Below are positions 1 through 11,671 of a stretch of DNA of 64,000 nt, piece after piece. Numbering within the stretch: position 1 is the first letter of the stretch; each line of letters begins with the position of its first letter. The translations under genes and the position numbers were made by a program. The stretch is from Micromussa lordhowensis (lineage: Eukaryota; Cnidaria; Anthozoa; Scleractinia; Lobophylliidae): assembly GCA_964020085.1 (NCBI GenBank), contig CAXHUQ010000372.1, forward strand, positions 38,501 through 102,500, given 5' to 3'. Under the pieces are notes generated by a model. It made no database searches and was not told the DNA's origin. It was given only the letters and a program-made list of their open reading frames with translations.

Positions 1-2041
1 GGACTAATCGGACCTAATCGTAGTCTAGTTGCACGGCACAAATTTGTCCTTTGAACAACCTGGCCTTGCATCGATTTCCTGGACGTTTTGTGATATTACA
101 TTGGTATTTTGTAGTTGCAATGTTTGCACATTCAATGGCTCATGAACCAGTGAAAACGTATCTATGAAAACGCCGTCGAAGTACTAGGCATTTGACTTAA
201 GCACGAGCAGTCCCCATGAATACTGCTGTAGCATCAGCAATAGAACGGTGTTTTTATGGTTTGAATCAAAGGAAATTGAAGAGAATAACTTCCGCTCTTA
301 CATTTGCAAAACAAAAACCATTGATTAAAAAAAGGTCTCCCTGGCAGACATTCGTCATTAAAAAGCGTTTCTTTGTTTAATTGTTAGTGGTCTATTTCTA
401 ATTTAGAGTGACAAGCAAAGCCCTGCTTAAGATTGCAAGGACTCTCGTTGATTTTAGTGAGCGTGTTCTTTTATTAATTTTTGCCAGCTTCAGCGGCTTC
501 AATGCATACGTGGCGTTTGCTAAAATTTTCAGAAAAAAGTCGCACGGTCTGCAATCAACACTTGCAAAGGATCGAAAGTTCACTGGACTCAAAAAATTCC
601 CATTTCACTCTTTGGATAAAGGAAATGCTTTGTATTTTGCCCCAGTCCCCTTCCCCATTCTCCATAAAAAATTAAATTATAGTTAGTTGCCACACCTCTT
701 CCTTTGAATTCAAGTTGATGTCATGCAGTGAACAGTGGTGATAGAACTATGGTTTGGCTGTGTTCGTATCAGAAAACAGGCAATTAATTAACAGGTTAAC
801 ATTTTGGATATGAAAGCAACTGAATTTGTTTTATCAAACACAAGATTAGGTTTTGGCCCACTTTCAAAATGGAGAAGCGTCAAAAACACATCATGAGAAT
901 TTGACTTTCGTGCGAATTGAAAATACAGTACAGGCAAAACTGCTCAGTGAAACTGGGCCGAATTGCTAATTTACGCTGCCACGCCAAAAAAATCGTAACC
1001 ATTGACTAAATAAAGAATAAAAGTGGGATATGATAAAAGATTGATATCTAAACAGCCTAGCTTCGATTTTAGGTCTGTAAAGAGCATTGTATGGAAACGC
1101 CACGTTGTTGTCCCTCGCGGAGAGAGCAATATACAGTGGCCGTGAAGTTACAGAAACATCTGCCTTTGTTTTTACTGCTTAAGCGATTCGTTGCCTCACG
1201 AGAGGCAATAAGTCGTCTAATGCAAGGATTGTTCCGATAGCACACTACGTGACAGTTTTCTTGGGACGCCAGCTAAGTGTCAGGCAGCGGAAAAGCTTGA
1301 AAATTCAAAAGTGCACTATTATAAAACGAAGAACCCTGTCGAGGTAAAACTTTGTAAAATTGATGACATTTGTTGAAACTTAAAACTCAGAAGGATTCAT
1401 AATTTTATTATTTTGGAGTATGGCTACATCACGTGCAAACCAACAATAGTCAGGAAGTAAGTCAACTGTACTACTTCGTTCTGAGACAAATCAATAAACC
1501 AAGTAAACATCACTGACCTAGTGATCGTTTGCAAAATAGGCTCTGTGGGTTTCCTCGGGTTAGATTTAAGGTTTACAGTAAATTGTTAAAGAGCGTTTTT
1601 GTTCAAAGCCGGTAAGACTTAAAAAACCTAAAAAAGAAACAACTTTTTACCGACTGCACATACACAAAGTGCTTAATTTCAACTTACTTCACCAAAGTAT
1701 TGCCCACCAGAATAATTAAGTTATTGAAACACCCTATGAATTTAAAGTCATTTTCCAGACGGCGGTGAAATAACAGCTTTTACCATTTTTACATTTTACA
1801 TTTATCATGCTACTGTTTATAGAGAGACGTTTTATAAGAAAAAATAACGTGTTTGTTGGTAAAAAGTGTTGCAAATGGTTTCTTGAGAGGGGCCTGAGAT
1901 ATGATGCAATATTTTATTTATTCGTCATCTGTTTGGCTATTTCTTTTTATTTGATGGGAAACCCTGTATAAAAAAGGGGTAAAATCAAAAAGCTGGCGAT
2001 TTGTTTACTTTTGCTTGCATCAAAAATGAAAACCGTCAACA
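1..2041. other. Intergenic stretch with no recognised gene
   Basis: AT-rich sequence upstream of the first receptor gene. The open frames around 400-690 lie on both strands over the same bases and look like chance. A block near 196-310 recurs at about 4632-4742 (both contain GCACGAGCAG and then AAAGGAAATT), so it is a dispersed or locally duplicated repeat. Nothing else here is supported as a feature. Confidence 0.5.
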
Positions 2042-2080
2042 GAAAAGTAAAATAGAACATCTAATAGATTGGATTGAAAC
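2042..2080 (+). promoter_or_regulatory. Conserved upstream block of the receptor family
   Basis: About 140-175 bases upstream of the first receptor ATG lies a block reading AAAAGTAAAATAGAA, then TAATAG and TTGGAT. The same block, with few changes, sits upstream of the second receptor (about 15875-15915, minus strand) and in the gutted third copy (about 11795-11840, minus strand). Sequence between paralogues has otherwise drifted, so retention suggests a promoter element or simply recent duplication. This is inference; no transcription start is visible. Confidence 0.4.
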
Positions 2081-2215
2081 CAATTATTGTGTGACAAGAT
2101 GACATTGGCGCATTCTAATTACAGTAACTTGATGAGATGTAAGCGAAAACATTAAGGCACACGAGCAGTATTCCAGAAGCAGACAAAGGACGACTGCACA
2201 CCGAAGTATTTTTTA

Positions 2216-3148
2216 ATGGCAGATTCAAATAACTCTTGCTCGAGACAAGATTTCCAAGAATATCAGTTTATTAGAGCATCATCTTCACACTGGTACATCT
2301 TCCTATGCACCGTAAATGTTTTTCTTTCAGTTTTCGTTGTCACTGGGAATGCAGTCATTTTGTTGGCTCTTTATCGATGTCGTTCGATTCACTCGCCGAC
2401 AAAAGCCCTTTTCTACAGTCTGGCATTCTCCGATTTTGGAGTGGGAATGGTTGCACAGCCTTTACAAGTAGCTGCGGGTATAGCAAGTCTCCATGGAGAT
2501 CTCAATCTGTTCTGTTCGGTTCAACCTTTTTACGCTGCAGTTGCATATTACTTTTGTTCAGTGTCCTTTATAACTATGACAGCGATAAGTATTGAACGAT
2601 ACCTTGCTTTACGTCTAGGAATGAAATATCGCCTGGTAGTGACTGTTAGAAAAGTTGTATTGATACTGGTCTTCATGAGGATGGGCTGCGCCATGTGGGC
2701 AATTTCCCGGATGTGGAATATTCTAATCAATAAGATCAGTGGATTAATTATCGGCCTTTTAAGCGTTGTCTTCACTTTCTCCTGCTACTTCAAAATATAT
2801 GGTAACCTCAGAGTTTCAAAAAGAAGAATTGCTAGCCACGAGGGTCCCACGAGCAGAACCAGTGGTGTTTTGAACAAGGCACTGTACCGAAGATCCGTTA
2901 ACAGCATGTTGTGTTTGTTTGGCGTCCTCATAACATGTTACATTCCTTACTTCTGTACATTAATAGTTGTTGCTATTGAAGGATACAACGCGCCAGTGGT
3001 ATTAGCGACTAATTTAACGTCTCAAGTGATTTTTCTCAACTCTTCATTGAACCCTTTTGTTTATTGCTGGAGAATTAGAGAAATTCGCAGGAGGGTGATT
3101 GCAATAATGCGAAAACTTTGCCCGATATGTAGAAATACCACTCGCTAG
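2216..3148 (+). CDS. Rhodopsin-like (class A) G-protein-coupled receptor, orphan
   Basis: A single-exon gene for a 310-residue seven-helix receptor. Visible class A landmarks are: GN at residues 44-45 in helix 1; LAFSD (69-73, the helix 2 aspartate); Cys100 at the top of helix 3; ERY (127-129) in place of DRY; CYIP (241-244) where helix 6 usually has CWxP; and NPFVY (279-283) closing helix 7, followed by a basic helix 8. The N-terminus has one NNS glycosylation sequon. The loop between helices 4 and 5 is very short and helix 5 lacks the usual proline, features also seen in melanocortin- and adenosine-type receptors. It should sit in the plasma membrane and signal through G proteins; the ligand cannot be read. 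The ATG follows a conserved AAGTATTTTT leader shared with the paralogue at 14732-15667. Family membership is sure; subfamily is not. Confidence 0.93.
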   Translation: MADSNNSCSRQDFQEYQFIRASSSHWYIFLCTVNVFLSVFVVTGNAVILLALYRCRSIHSPTKALFYSLAFSDFGVGMVAQPLQVAAGIASLHGDLNLFCSVQPFYAAVAYYFCSVSFITMTAISIERYLALRLGMKYRLVVTVRKVVLILVFMRMGCAMWAISRMWNILINKISGLIIGLLSVVFTFSCYFKIYGNLRVSKRRIASHEGPTSRTSGVLNKALYRRSVNSMLCLFGVLITCYIPYFCTLIVVAIEGYNAPVVLATNLTSQVIFLNSSLNPFVYCWRIREIRRRVIAIMRKLCPICRNTTR

Positions 3149-3203
3149 ATATTATTTTAATATTTCACTTAAGTAGCTAATATTCATAAATATACTACTA
3201 GAC

Positions 3204-3700
3204 TTGCAGCAAAACAATTTTACTATCTTCCTTTTGTTAGAACTAATTAGTCCGTCTATTTGGAATTGTATTGATAAAGATATAAAATCATCATCCAAAA
3301 AAAATGTTGAAGAAAAAAATTCAAGACCAATATTTAAAAAAATACTAGCTTCGCCTCAATTCAATATATTTAAGGCTGTTTTGCTCTATCTTCTAGATTA
3401 TTATTATTGTTTTTATATTCCTCCTATTATACTTTACCTTTTATATTTCAATGTCTTACTTTATCTATTACTTCTATTTTCTATTTTTCTACTGTGATGT
3501 ATATGTGTGTGTATGTGTGTCCGACCTAAATTACCCTAAACAAATTGTAACACTGGCTGCCTGCCCCTTTTAACTTTTTAGTTATTTCAGGCAGCCAGAC
3601 CCCCTATATTTATCTCTATCTATTTGAATAATCTATCTCCATGTATGTAAGTTTATGGGTAAATAAATTAATGTTGTTGTTGTTGTTAATATTGCGGATA
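3204..3700 (+). mobile_element. Probable LINE 3' end with (TTG)n tail
   Basis: A T-rich stretch of low complexity is followed by a short inverted repeat (CTGGCTGCCTGCC and GGCAGCCAGAC) and ends in AAATAAATTAATG plus five GTT/TTG units at about 3665-3690. A-rich or short-tandem tails of this type mark the 3' ends of CR1/L2-like non-LTR retrotransposons. No reverse transcriptase is preserved, so this is a 5'-truncated copy at best. Confidence 0.4.
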
Positions 3701-3845
3701 GATCCTGACATCTCAATTTTTCTATATAATGTACCAGTTTAAATGCCTCCTTTTTTAAAGAAATTTCGTGCTGATTGAACTATTCCAGGAGCCCATCACC
3801 AGGTACGTGCAACCCCCATACTAAGCCTACGTAACGGCATTTTTA

Positions 3846-4004
3846 CAGACCGATCTATTTTTGGGCTTCTTTTCCCGGTAGAAAAAAATGGCGGCCTCAG
3901 CAGCCGGGACATGTCGACTTAAGTCCGTGCTTGCGATTGGTTACTGAGGTTCCTGCGTGGGGCCTGAATTCGAGGTAAATTCAAACTAAAAATAGATCGG
4001 TCTG
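3846..4004. mobile_element. Small fold-back element (TIR CAGACCGATCTATTTTT)
   Basis: CAGACCGATCTATTTTT at the left end is matched by AAAAATAGATCGGTCTG at the right end, enclosing about 125 bases with no coding potential. This is a MITE-like structure; the family is not assigned. Confidence 0.6.
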
Positions 4005-4954
4005 TGACAGGAACATGAGCTTGTTGCACGCTCCTAGTGATTGGCTACTAACTATTCTAATAGTTTGGTCGATACTCGACATACTCTGTAGTCAGTAATT
4101 CTGACAACCTCAAGCAAGCTCTGTGGCAATTATGCCGACAAGATAAATTCCGTAGAGAAAAAAATTAAGTGATAGAGCGGTGCATCTTTTGCGGCAGACG
4201 GTAAAAAAAGAAATGAATTATGGTATCGCCAGAAAACAGCTAGAGAGATGTTACGATACTAGTAGGATTTCAACAAAGTAACTCGTGGTTAAGTGAAGTC
4301 GTTCCTGGAAACTGGGTCATTAATGTGGTTGCAAGATAAAAAATATGTTTTTATGATTTTGACTCTTGTGCTTGGGGTTCCTTATTATTCCCGGTTATCC
4401 ACCACGCGGCACAGTTGCCCTTTTATCGCTTACAATTTTGCAATTTGTTTGTTAGTTTGATTGTTTTTATAAAAATCAGAATTTCCTTCATTTTATACCG
4501 AAGCACCAATTACTAAGTTCTTCAAAATCTTTTAATTCTTCCCAAACAGCACTTTACATTCTGGGAGCCACCTCGCACAAAGCGCTTTCTACACGGGCCG
4601 CAAATAACCTAAGTTAAAACCCCGAGGAAGTTGCAGCACGAGCAGCCCCCACTCGTTGTAGCATGAACAATAGTACGATATTTCAATATTGTTTGCATTC
4701 AAATCGCAAAGGAAATTTTAGGACATTGCTTCCGCTATTAGAAAAAAATAAGCATGTCAAATTTAAGATCTTTTTGACAGCTATTGAAAATTAGTACAGG
4801 TAATCACACGGTTTCGAGTTCAATTTGGAATTAATTTGCACAAGTGAGTTTTTCAAAAAGCTTAAATTGCACGAGCCGCTTCGGCGAGTGCAATTTCGCG
4901 GCAATTTCGCAAGTGCACAGCCATTGTACTCGTTGCCGTTGTGGTTTGCCTACA

Positions 4955-5165
4955 CCACGTCCACACTACCCCGGAGAAATTTGAAAACGCAGCTTTATTT
5001 CTCCGGTTTGGTCTAGCGTCCACACTAACCGTCACAAAAATGGAGCTTTTCGAAAGCGCTCTTCATACTTCTTCAAATTTTGAAAACGCCGGCTAATCAA
5101 ACACAAATCCAAGTACCAGTAATTCTTGCGTTTTCAAATTTCTCCGGTGTAGCTTTTTGTGGACA
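4955..5165. repeat. Dispersed repeat family (CCGGAGAAATTTGAAAACGC)
   Basis: The motif CCGGAGAAATTTGAAAACGC and its neighbourhood (TCCACACTA, GGAGCTTTT, TTTTCAAAT) recur at about 50215-50545 and 58395-58650. The ends are partly inverted copies of one another, so it is probably a non-autonomous DNA element. The 129-codon minus-strand frame at 5097-5486 overlaps it and is not credible as a gene. Confidence 0.55.
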
Positions 5166-6369
5166 TATATTATCTGTTCCGAGAAGCGAACAGTTTTCCG
5201 AGACCGAAGCTCGAGGAAAACTGTGAGTTTTGGCGAACAGATAACGTCCAAGGGCAAATATAAGAGCATATTTTCGCGCCAAATGGAGGCTATTGTGTTT
5301 ATTATCCTTCAAATATTTTTCGCAACACGCGCGGTTTTGAAAATTGGGTAATATCACTCGGATCTTACCCAGTTTTAGTGAGGGAATATTCAGGCACGTG
5401 ACGCATTTAGACCAATTGCGCGCGAGGAAAACATTTGATGGATTATAATAAGGGGTAGCTACGAAGTAAAGAAGACGATTTGCCATCGTTCTACAGGGAC
5501 ATTCTGATTTCTTTTCAAGGAATTGAAAACCGTCTTTACCGGCCTACGACAGAATGAATAATGTGGTTTCGTTCAATAGCAAAGAAATAATCGCTTGAGC
5601 TAAGAAATCCCGTATTCATTAGGGAATGGTTGAACAGCAATGCCCCTCCATCCAATATCTGTTGAAAATAATTCTACTGTATTAGAATTTAAGAACAATT
5701 ATGTCTGCAAAACCAAGTTTCTCCAACTTTTTTAAAGTTTTTAGGGCAATTTTAAAGCATCTAGTTATTAAACGGAAAAACACAAACTATGCTATAGCAG
5801 TAACCTCATTTTCCATCAAGGCGACCAGACCACAATTAGAAAAAGCCAAAACTAGGGACTTCTATCTTTTACGTACCGTAAACTAAAAAATATTCACCCA
5901 GTTAGCCAGACTGGCGCAATGAAATGGAACAACACAATGATGCTAACTCGGGATGCTTGGAATGAAATTGACACCTCCCTTAAAAATAAGCGTCTTGTTT
6001 TAAACTAAAGTTGCTGTCCATTTTTTTAAAAATAGTTTCATGCCTGCTATTACCCAGACCATTCGGAAAAAAAAACAAACGAACAAAAACAACATCTGCA
6101 AGGGGACAAAATTGAAGAAATTGCAGTTTAATTTAATTCGGAGAATTTTATAGTCTCTATTAACATGGTTGCGGATGTCGAATGTTTCCACTGTGTATTT
6201 AAGGAAGACTCAATTGTAAAGACATGATTTGTGAACAACTTCATTGACTGGTTTAATGCTACCAACAGGTCAAAATTTGCGCCAACAATTGAACAAAACT
6301 ATTTGGTATCATATCTGACCCATATCAGAAAGAAACATTAAAATTAATTACACGACGCTACTTATAATC
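5166..6369. other. Intergenic stretch without recognised features
   Basis: Short frames (for example 5701-5886) have no recognisable domains, and no exon with good splice borders was found. CAGTGGAACC at about 6375, next to CCGGTCATC, resembles the terminal repeat of the pogo/Tigger-like element seen at 33725-34140. Confidence 0.4.
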
Positions 6370-6439
6370 TACACAGTGGAACCCCGTAAATCCGGTCATC
6401 AACGGATCACAAAAAATCTGATCGCGACGGCAATGAGAA

Positions 6440-6650
6440 CGTCGACAAACAAAAGCTTTAATGAGCAAACCAATAGCTGTGCAGATGCGATATAAATCTT
6501 TGTACATTTCTTTGTCGTCTTCTGCAAAACAAGAACGTGAAAAAACCAAGTTCTGCGTATAGTAGCTTGATGAACGCGAGCGACGCCGCCTAATTTTTCG
6601 TATTTTCATTTAGAATTGCATGAATGCTGCCATTGTATATTTAGCCTGAT
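6440..6650 (+). repeat. Dispersed repeat family (TTCTGCGTAT / TTTTTCGTATTTT)
   Basis: The block containing TTTGTACATTTCTTTGTCGT, GCAAAACAA, AAGTTCTGCGTAT and AATTTTTCGTATTTT recurs at about 28130-28310 (minus), 42270-42450 (plus) and 59870-60065 (plus). The four copies share internal order but lack obvious long coding frames, so the family looks like a SINE or MITE. Confidence 0.6.
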
Positions 6651-7117
6651 TACGTTTTTAGAGCCACAAGCGTACTGTACAGGTCTAGGCAATTACAAAT
6701 TTCGCTGGTAAAATATAAATGCATATTTTACTAGGCTTCGTCCCCGGCGTCGCCGTTGCTTAAGCTCCCCGAGAACCCGAAATTAACCGAGTTCTGTACA
6801 GCAGTTAGTTTCCGTATTTCCATTTGGAATTGAACGCTGTCATTATGTATTTAGCCTGAGCGAGGTTTCAGAGCCAAAAGCATCCTGGACAAATCCAAAA
6901 ATTGCAAAAATCGTAGGTAATTGATATAAAATTCAATTTTTACCACGCGTCGTCCTTGGCGTAACCTTCGTCATTGTTAAGCTCCCTATTTGCATCTCGG
7001 AGATCTCTCGGCTGCGAAGTTTAACGTGAGGTATCGCATCCTAAAAAGCTGTTTTGTTTTCTGCCCATGTTTTATTCCAAGACCAATCGATTGCAGATCA
7101 ATGGGAATATCGTGTAA

Positions 7118-7732
7118 GGGCCTGTTTACATGGAGGTGGGGGACCCCAGGTAGGTGAGGTAACCCGCCTAGCCGTGGTCGAAAAACGGCCAGCGTTTACA
7201 TGCAAACTTACAACCCCGGGGTCCCGGGGTGACTTTACTTGACGTTGTTGCGTGGTCGCTAGGCATGTAAACATTGAAAATGGCGGACGAACGATGCATT
7301 TTGGCGGTCAGTGTTATTTTATCTTTATTTTCTGCTCTCGCTGCGGCATTTCAATGCTGTGGCGTTTTACTGTCACTTTTGATGATAAAAAGCCTCCGAC
7401 AGAGGCAGTTAACGGTCATATTGTTCTGGTTCAATGTAACATGAACTCGACCCCGGCTAGGCGGGTTACCCCACCTCGAGTCGTTTACATGGCAAAATGC
7501 GACCCCGGCTAGGCGGGTTACCCCACCTCGAGTCGTTTACATGGCAAAATGCGACCCCGGCTAGGCGGGTTACCCTACCTGGCAGACCGGGCAACCCGCC
7601 TAGGCGGGTTACCCCACCTATCATGTAAACATGATCAAATAAAAATGAGAGATTATATGGAGAGGCGGGTTACCCCACCTAGGCGGGTTACCTCACCTAC
7701 CTGGGGTCCCCCACCTCCATGTAAACAGGCCC
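7118..7732 (+). mobile_element. PIF/Harbinger-like non-autonomous element, copy 1
   Basis: A 615-base element bounded by long inverted ends that start GGGCCTGTTTACATGGAGG. It is flanked on both sides by TAA, the 3-base target-site duplication typical of PIF/Harbinger transposons. The ends carry repeated palindrome-like blocks (AGGCGGGTTACCCCACCT) several times. Inside is a short frame starting ATGGCGGACGAACG that encodes a hydrophobic peptide (MADER start, then a Leu/Ala-rich stretch), probably a truncated coding piece of an autonomous parent. A second copy in the opposite orientation lies at 18510-19062. The superfamily call rests on TSD length and sequence only. Confidence 0.75.
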
Positions 7733-7735
7733 TAA

Positions 7736-8624
7736 AAACCTAAAATGCAGCTCCTTGTCAAGGTTCTTTTTAAACTCAGCTATAAAGTTGTCAAGCGTTT
7801 CGGTAGGAGTTTGCCCTACCTGCTGAGCCGTTTACGTTACTTCGCCAATGCAATACCTTTTCATCTTATCCTTACCACACGCCAATCGTTTGCAACTTCT
7901 TCTTCAGTATGATGTCAGTGACGTCACCTATTGTTATTAATATGCCAACCAGAGAACTAGAAAAATAATCATTTCGTTAGCTTCCTGATTCTCGGGGAGC
8001 TCGCTTCTTTCAAATCTAACTGTTGCGGAGACAATGATGTCTCGTGAAATACAATTGCAGATTGCCCTGCTTTTGGCGGCAAGGTACTTTTCGCTAGTGA
8101 GTCGCAGACGGTATGTCGACGAATTTGGGCTACCCTTTTGCTGCAATATCTAATACTAGATGGCAAAGAGAACCTTAAAACGAACCTCATTTATGAAGGC
8201 TTAATCCGGCTACTGTAACTCAAGATACAAAAGGTGAACGCGTATTACTGTATAGCATAAATTAGATAGCCGTTACAGAACATAAGCGTGCATATAAACA
8301 ATGGTTGGCAAATTAACATATTACAACCTTGTGTCCGCCATTTTGAATAATCAAATGCAACCGGTGTTAGAAACTCGTTTATCCGGTTTGGCCATGACGT
8401 CAGTGCTTTCCCATTGGCTAACAGCGAAGCCTTTTGTTCTTTCGCTTTATAACTGCGACACCACCCGGATGGTTGGGCGGCTAGTTATTCCACCGCAATA
8501 TACACATCTCTCTTAATCTCACTTAAAACAATAGCTCCTCTCTCTTAAACATTTCCTCCTGAATTTATAATCAATTGCTCTTCCTCGACTCCTCCAATAT
8601 CCCCTCACAGACTGCATTTCATCA
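7736..8624. other. Intergenic; two perfect CRE palindromes
   Basis: No gene recognised. TGACGTCA, a perfect cyclic-AMP response element palindrome, occurs at 7919-7926 and 8395-8402, and again at 9764-9771. With no neighbouring start these may be fortuitous or belong to repeats (the second lies next to a CCGCCATTTTG block common in elements of this window). Confidence 0.35.
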
Positions 8625-9415
8625 ATCTCCAACATATACCTACACAGCCTACATCTCATTAAACCCCCACATCTACCTACACAATCTACATCTTATTAAT
8701 CCCCCACATATACCTACACAGCCTACATCTCATTAATCCCCCACATATACCTACACACCCCACATCTCGTTAATCCCCCACATATACCTACACAGCCTAC
8801 ATCTCATTAATCCCCCACATATACCTACACACCCCACATCTCATTAATCCCCCCACATATACCTACACAGCCTACATCTCATTAATCCCCCCACATATAC
8901 CTACACAGCCTACATCTCATTAATCCCCCACATATACCTACACACCCCACATCTCATTAATCCCCCACATATACCTACACAGCCTACATCTCATCAATCC
9001 CCCACATATACCTACACAGCCTACATCTCATTAATCCCCCACATATACCTACACAGCCTACATCTCATTAATCCCCCACATATACCTACACACCCCACAT
9101 CTCATTAATCCCCCACATATACCTACACACCCAACATCTCATTAATCCCCCACATATACCTACACACCCAACATCTCATTAATCCCCCACATATACCTAC
9201 ACAGCCTACATCTGATTAATCCCCCACATATACCTACACAGCCTACATCTCATTAATCCCCCACATATACCTACACACCCCACATCTCATTAATCCTACA
9301 CAGCCTACATCTCATTAATCCCCCACATATACCTACACATCTACAACTCGACATCATAATCATAATCGCTTGCCTACACATACCTACATAGCCTACACCT
9401 CATTAATTAGCTCTT
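8625..9415. repeat. Minisatellite array 1, unit about 37 bases
   Basis: Roughly twenty tandem units of about 37 bases, each containing CACATATACCTACACA, then GCCTACATCTCATTAATCCC. Units vary mainly between ACAGCCTACATCT and ACACCCCACATCT, and in the length of the C run (4 to 6). No coding frame runs through it. A second array of the same unit lies at 12957-13755, so the array is part of the local duplication that also carries the receptor copies. Confidence 0.93.
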
Positions 9416-9520
9416 GTTAACTGAGCTTAGTCGGTCTGTATGGGAGAACTCTGACCGAGGGCGTGAGTGCAGACCGAGGCCAAGGTTCTTCCATACAGAC
9501 CGACTAACCTCGGTTGATAA
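9413..9520. repeat. Fold-back (hairpin) repeat
   Basis: Left arm TTAGTCGGTCTGTATGGGAG pairs with right arm TTCCATACAGACCGACTAA around a short centre containing GACCGAGG. The same architecture (TTAACCGAG start, GACCGAGG centre) recurs at 51237-51332 and 60055-60170. Confidence 0.7.
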
Positions 9521-10189
9521 GATTTTTAATTAATGTAACTGATTTGTAACAGCTGACATTCTGCTTGCGGATGGCAATGAGCTGAACATAAATCTGCCAA
9601 AATTTGCCCGTTCTTTTTACTTTTTTTCTCATCAGGCCTTTTGGCACTTTTTTCTTAGTAACACTGTTGTTTTTTTTACATAGGAAGACCAAAACTAAAT
9701 AGAAATAGAAATTTAGTTTCCTTATATCGCTTAAGATATTTTTTATTGCGGTCACGTGTCTAATGACGTCATAATAAAGACAATAGCAAGCCTTAAATTA
9801 GGTGGGAATGGTTAACTGAACCGAAGTATAACATATAAGTTGTTCTTTAACTATCCGGGCCCGGAATGGTCAAATTTTTTTATCGTCTTGACGAGATATT
9901 AAGAGACAAAACAAGTCAGGTGATCTGGTTTACTATTTAGCTCTTAAACGATACATCACTGTCAACCATTTTGGCCAGAAACGTGAAAGGGACAACGAGA
10001 CAATTACTATAACGTTTTAATTCATATCCGTTATATGGCATCTCGGCACCCCATTTCCAATTTTCTTTGAAACCAATCAAACATTGAAAACGGATCACGT
10101 GACCCAACTTATCAACATCTAAAACCCAAAGTAAGTTAAGTTTGTTATGTTTTACATTGTTGCACAGTTTGGTTTCTTGGAAGCGTCAG
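9521..10189. other. Intergenic; repeat remnants
   Basis: A stretch around 9640-9760 (TCATCAGGCCTTTTGGCACTT) recurs at about 51455-51480, next to the related hairpin there. The two are therefore probably pieces of one larger element. Otherwise no gene or exon is visible. Confidence 0.4.
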
Positions 10190-10317
10190 TGTTTTAAAGA
10201 TGGCAAAGTTTTGACTCATTTCCTTTAGAGATTTGTATGACAAAAATTACTCTGGCCTAGTTAGCATGTACCTCTATGACTAACTTCCAATAAGGTAGGA
10301 AGGTACATAGCTTTAAA

Positions 10318-10702
10318 CACGGAGCGAGCCTATAAAAGGTCACCGGTTTGCACTTTGCTGGCTAAAACACGGCGTTTACGTTGAGTAAACAACTCGAAAA
10401 CAATCGATATGCTTTCACAAGTGAAACAACAAAAATAAGAAGTTAAAATGCATGTATATGAAGTACGATACCTGTCTAAATTCTTCTTCTGTAGATGCCA
10501 TTCTTTTCGTTTTCGCTGACCTTTTTACAAAGAAAACAAACAAACGAAAAACTTTCCCTTGTGCGGTCGCCTGAAATATTACTTCGTGCGAATTTCGCGG
10601 GAGTACGACACGCCTGGGTCAATAAGCCAATCAAAGCAGAGTATTCCAATTTGTGATGGACGGGCTGAGCCGCTCAGCCTCCTTTTATAGGCTCGCTTTG
10701 TG
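10318..10702. mobile_element. MITE with TTTAAA target-site duplication
   Basis: A 385-base element with inverted ends CACGGAGCGAGCCTATAAAA and TTTTATAGGCTCGCTTTGTG. TTTAAA stands directly outside each end (10312-10317 and 10703-10708). The duplicated regions at about 14110 (plus) and 17315 (inverted) have an uninterrupted GGTTTAAAATTAA at the matching place. They serve as empty sites and confirm both the borders and the insertion. Confidence 0.85.
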
Positions 10703-11569
10703 TTTAAAATTAATTCAGTGAGACTTTTGACATGATCTCGGTGACAAAAATTTATGGTGACTAATTTTGCATTTGGGGTTTGATATGCGGCTGGTTCGTC
10801 CCACTAAAACATGAACACACAAAAACTGACAACCATGTCGATAATGTTTAATGATGTTACACAAGAATCTTTGTCCAACTAATGTGCGTCATTTTCTGTC
10901 CCTCAGTTTTAATTAAAATGTCATTTTTCTTGTATTGGATTTTAATGTCACTCAGTTCTTGAAACAACATAATCAGGGGAAATAGTTTTTTCTTACTCTA
11001 ATTAAAACCATATGTTTTTTCCTTCTCCGTCTGCATATGTCACCTTCTTGCTTTCGTCTGCACATCGACCAGTGTCACCTTTTTGCTTTCAAAAAAAGGT
11101 CTATTTCTTCCGAATACCGGTCCCACGCCTAAACATGATTTTCTACGTACCGTGCCGGTTCTGCGTGCATAAAAAAAAAGCAAGAAAAAGAGGTAGTAAT
11201 ATCATACAAGGCTCAAAAACGTAGTACAACAAATAAAAAGTTATACTCAGGAGATTAAATTTTCTACAGACCGAAAAAGGAAATTTCGAAAACTGAGACC
11301 GGCAATTAGATTCATGTAAAATACTTATTTTAATGATCGTCATTTTTTTCCTCTTAGCTTGATTAAAATTGTTATATTAACAGCCGCGACTACAACTTGC
11401 TTTAGGATTAAATATTCTGGATTTTCGCGCGTTTCTTGATAAAATAACTATTTCAGTTAAGGTGCAGGGAACACGTACAGACCAGTATAGCACCGATCAG
11501 TACGAAGTTACCGTTTAATTCCAGGAAAGATCTAAAAGAACTAGTACATAAAATGGAGATGTAATCTAT

Positions 11570-11671
11570 TTAAGAGCGGTATTTGTCGGGGATAGTCGGG
11601 GATAACTTTCGTATTATTGCAATCGCCCTCATGCGAATTTCTCTAATACGCCAGCAATAAACAAAAGGGTT
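11570..11671 (-). pseudogene. Remnant of a class A receptor gene (C-terminal piece only)
   Basis: On the minus strand this piece encodes the last 33 residues of the receptor family, from the NPFVY motif of helix 7 (NPFVYCWRIREIR) through the basic tail, with the same TAA stop and 3' flank as the intact gene at 14732-15667. Upstream (higher coordinates) the sequence jumps straight to the promoter-side flank beginning at the equivalent of about 15748. About 910 bases, i.e. residues 1 to about 278, are missing. The break lies at a short shared GTTCA/TTCAC, suggesting a microhomology-mediated deletion. The conserved upstream block is still present, but no functional receptor can be made. Confidence 0.88.

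Noticed and set aside
5097..5486. 129-codon minus-strand frame
   Set aside because: Overlaps a dispersed repeat, has frames on the opposite strand over the same bases, and shows no domain or plausible composition.
8625..9415. CRISPR-like array of regularly spaced repeats
   Set aside because: Units are contiguous tandem copies without unique spacers, and the surrounding genes are animal genes; it is a minisatellite.
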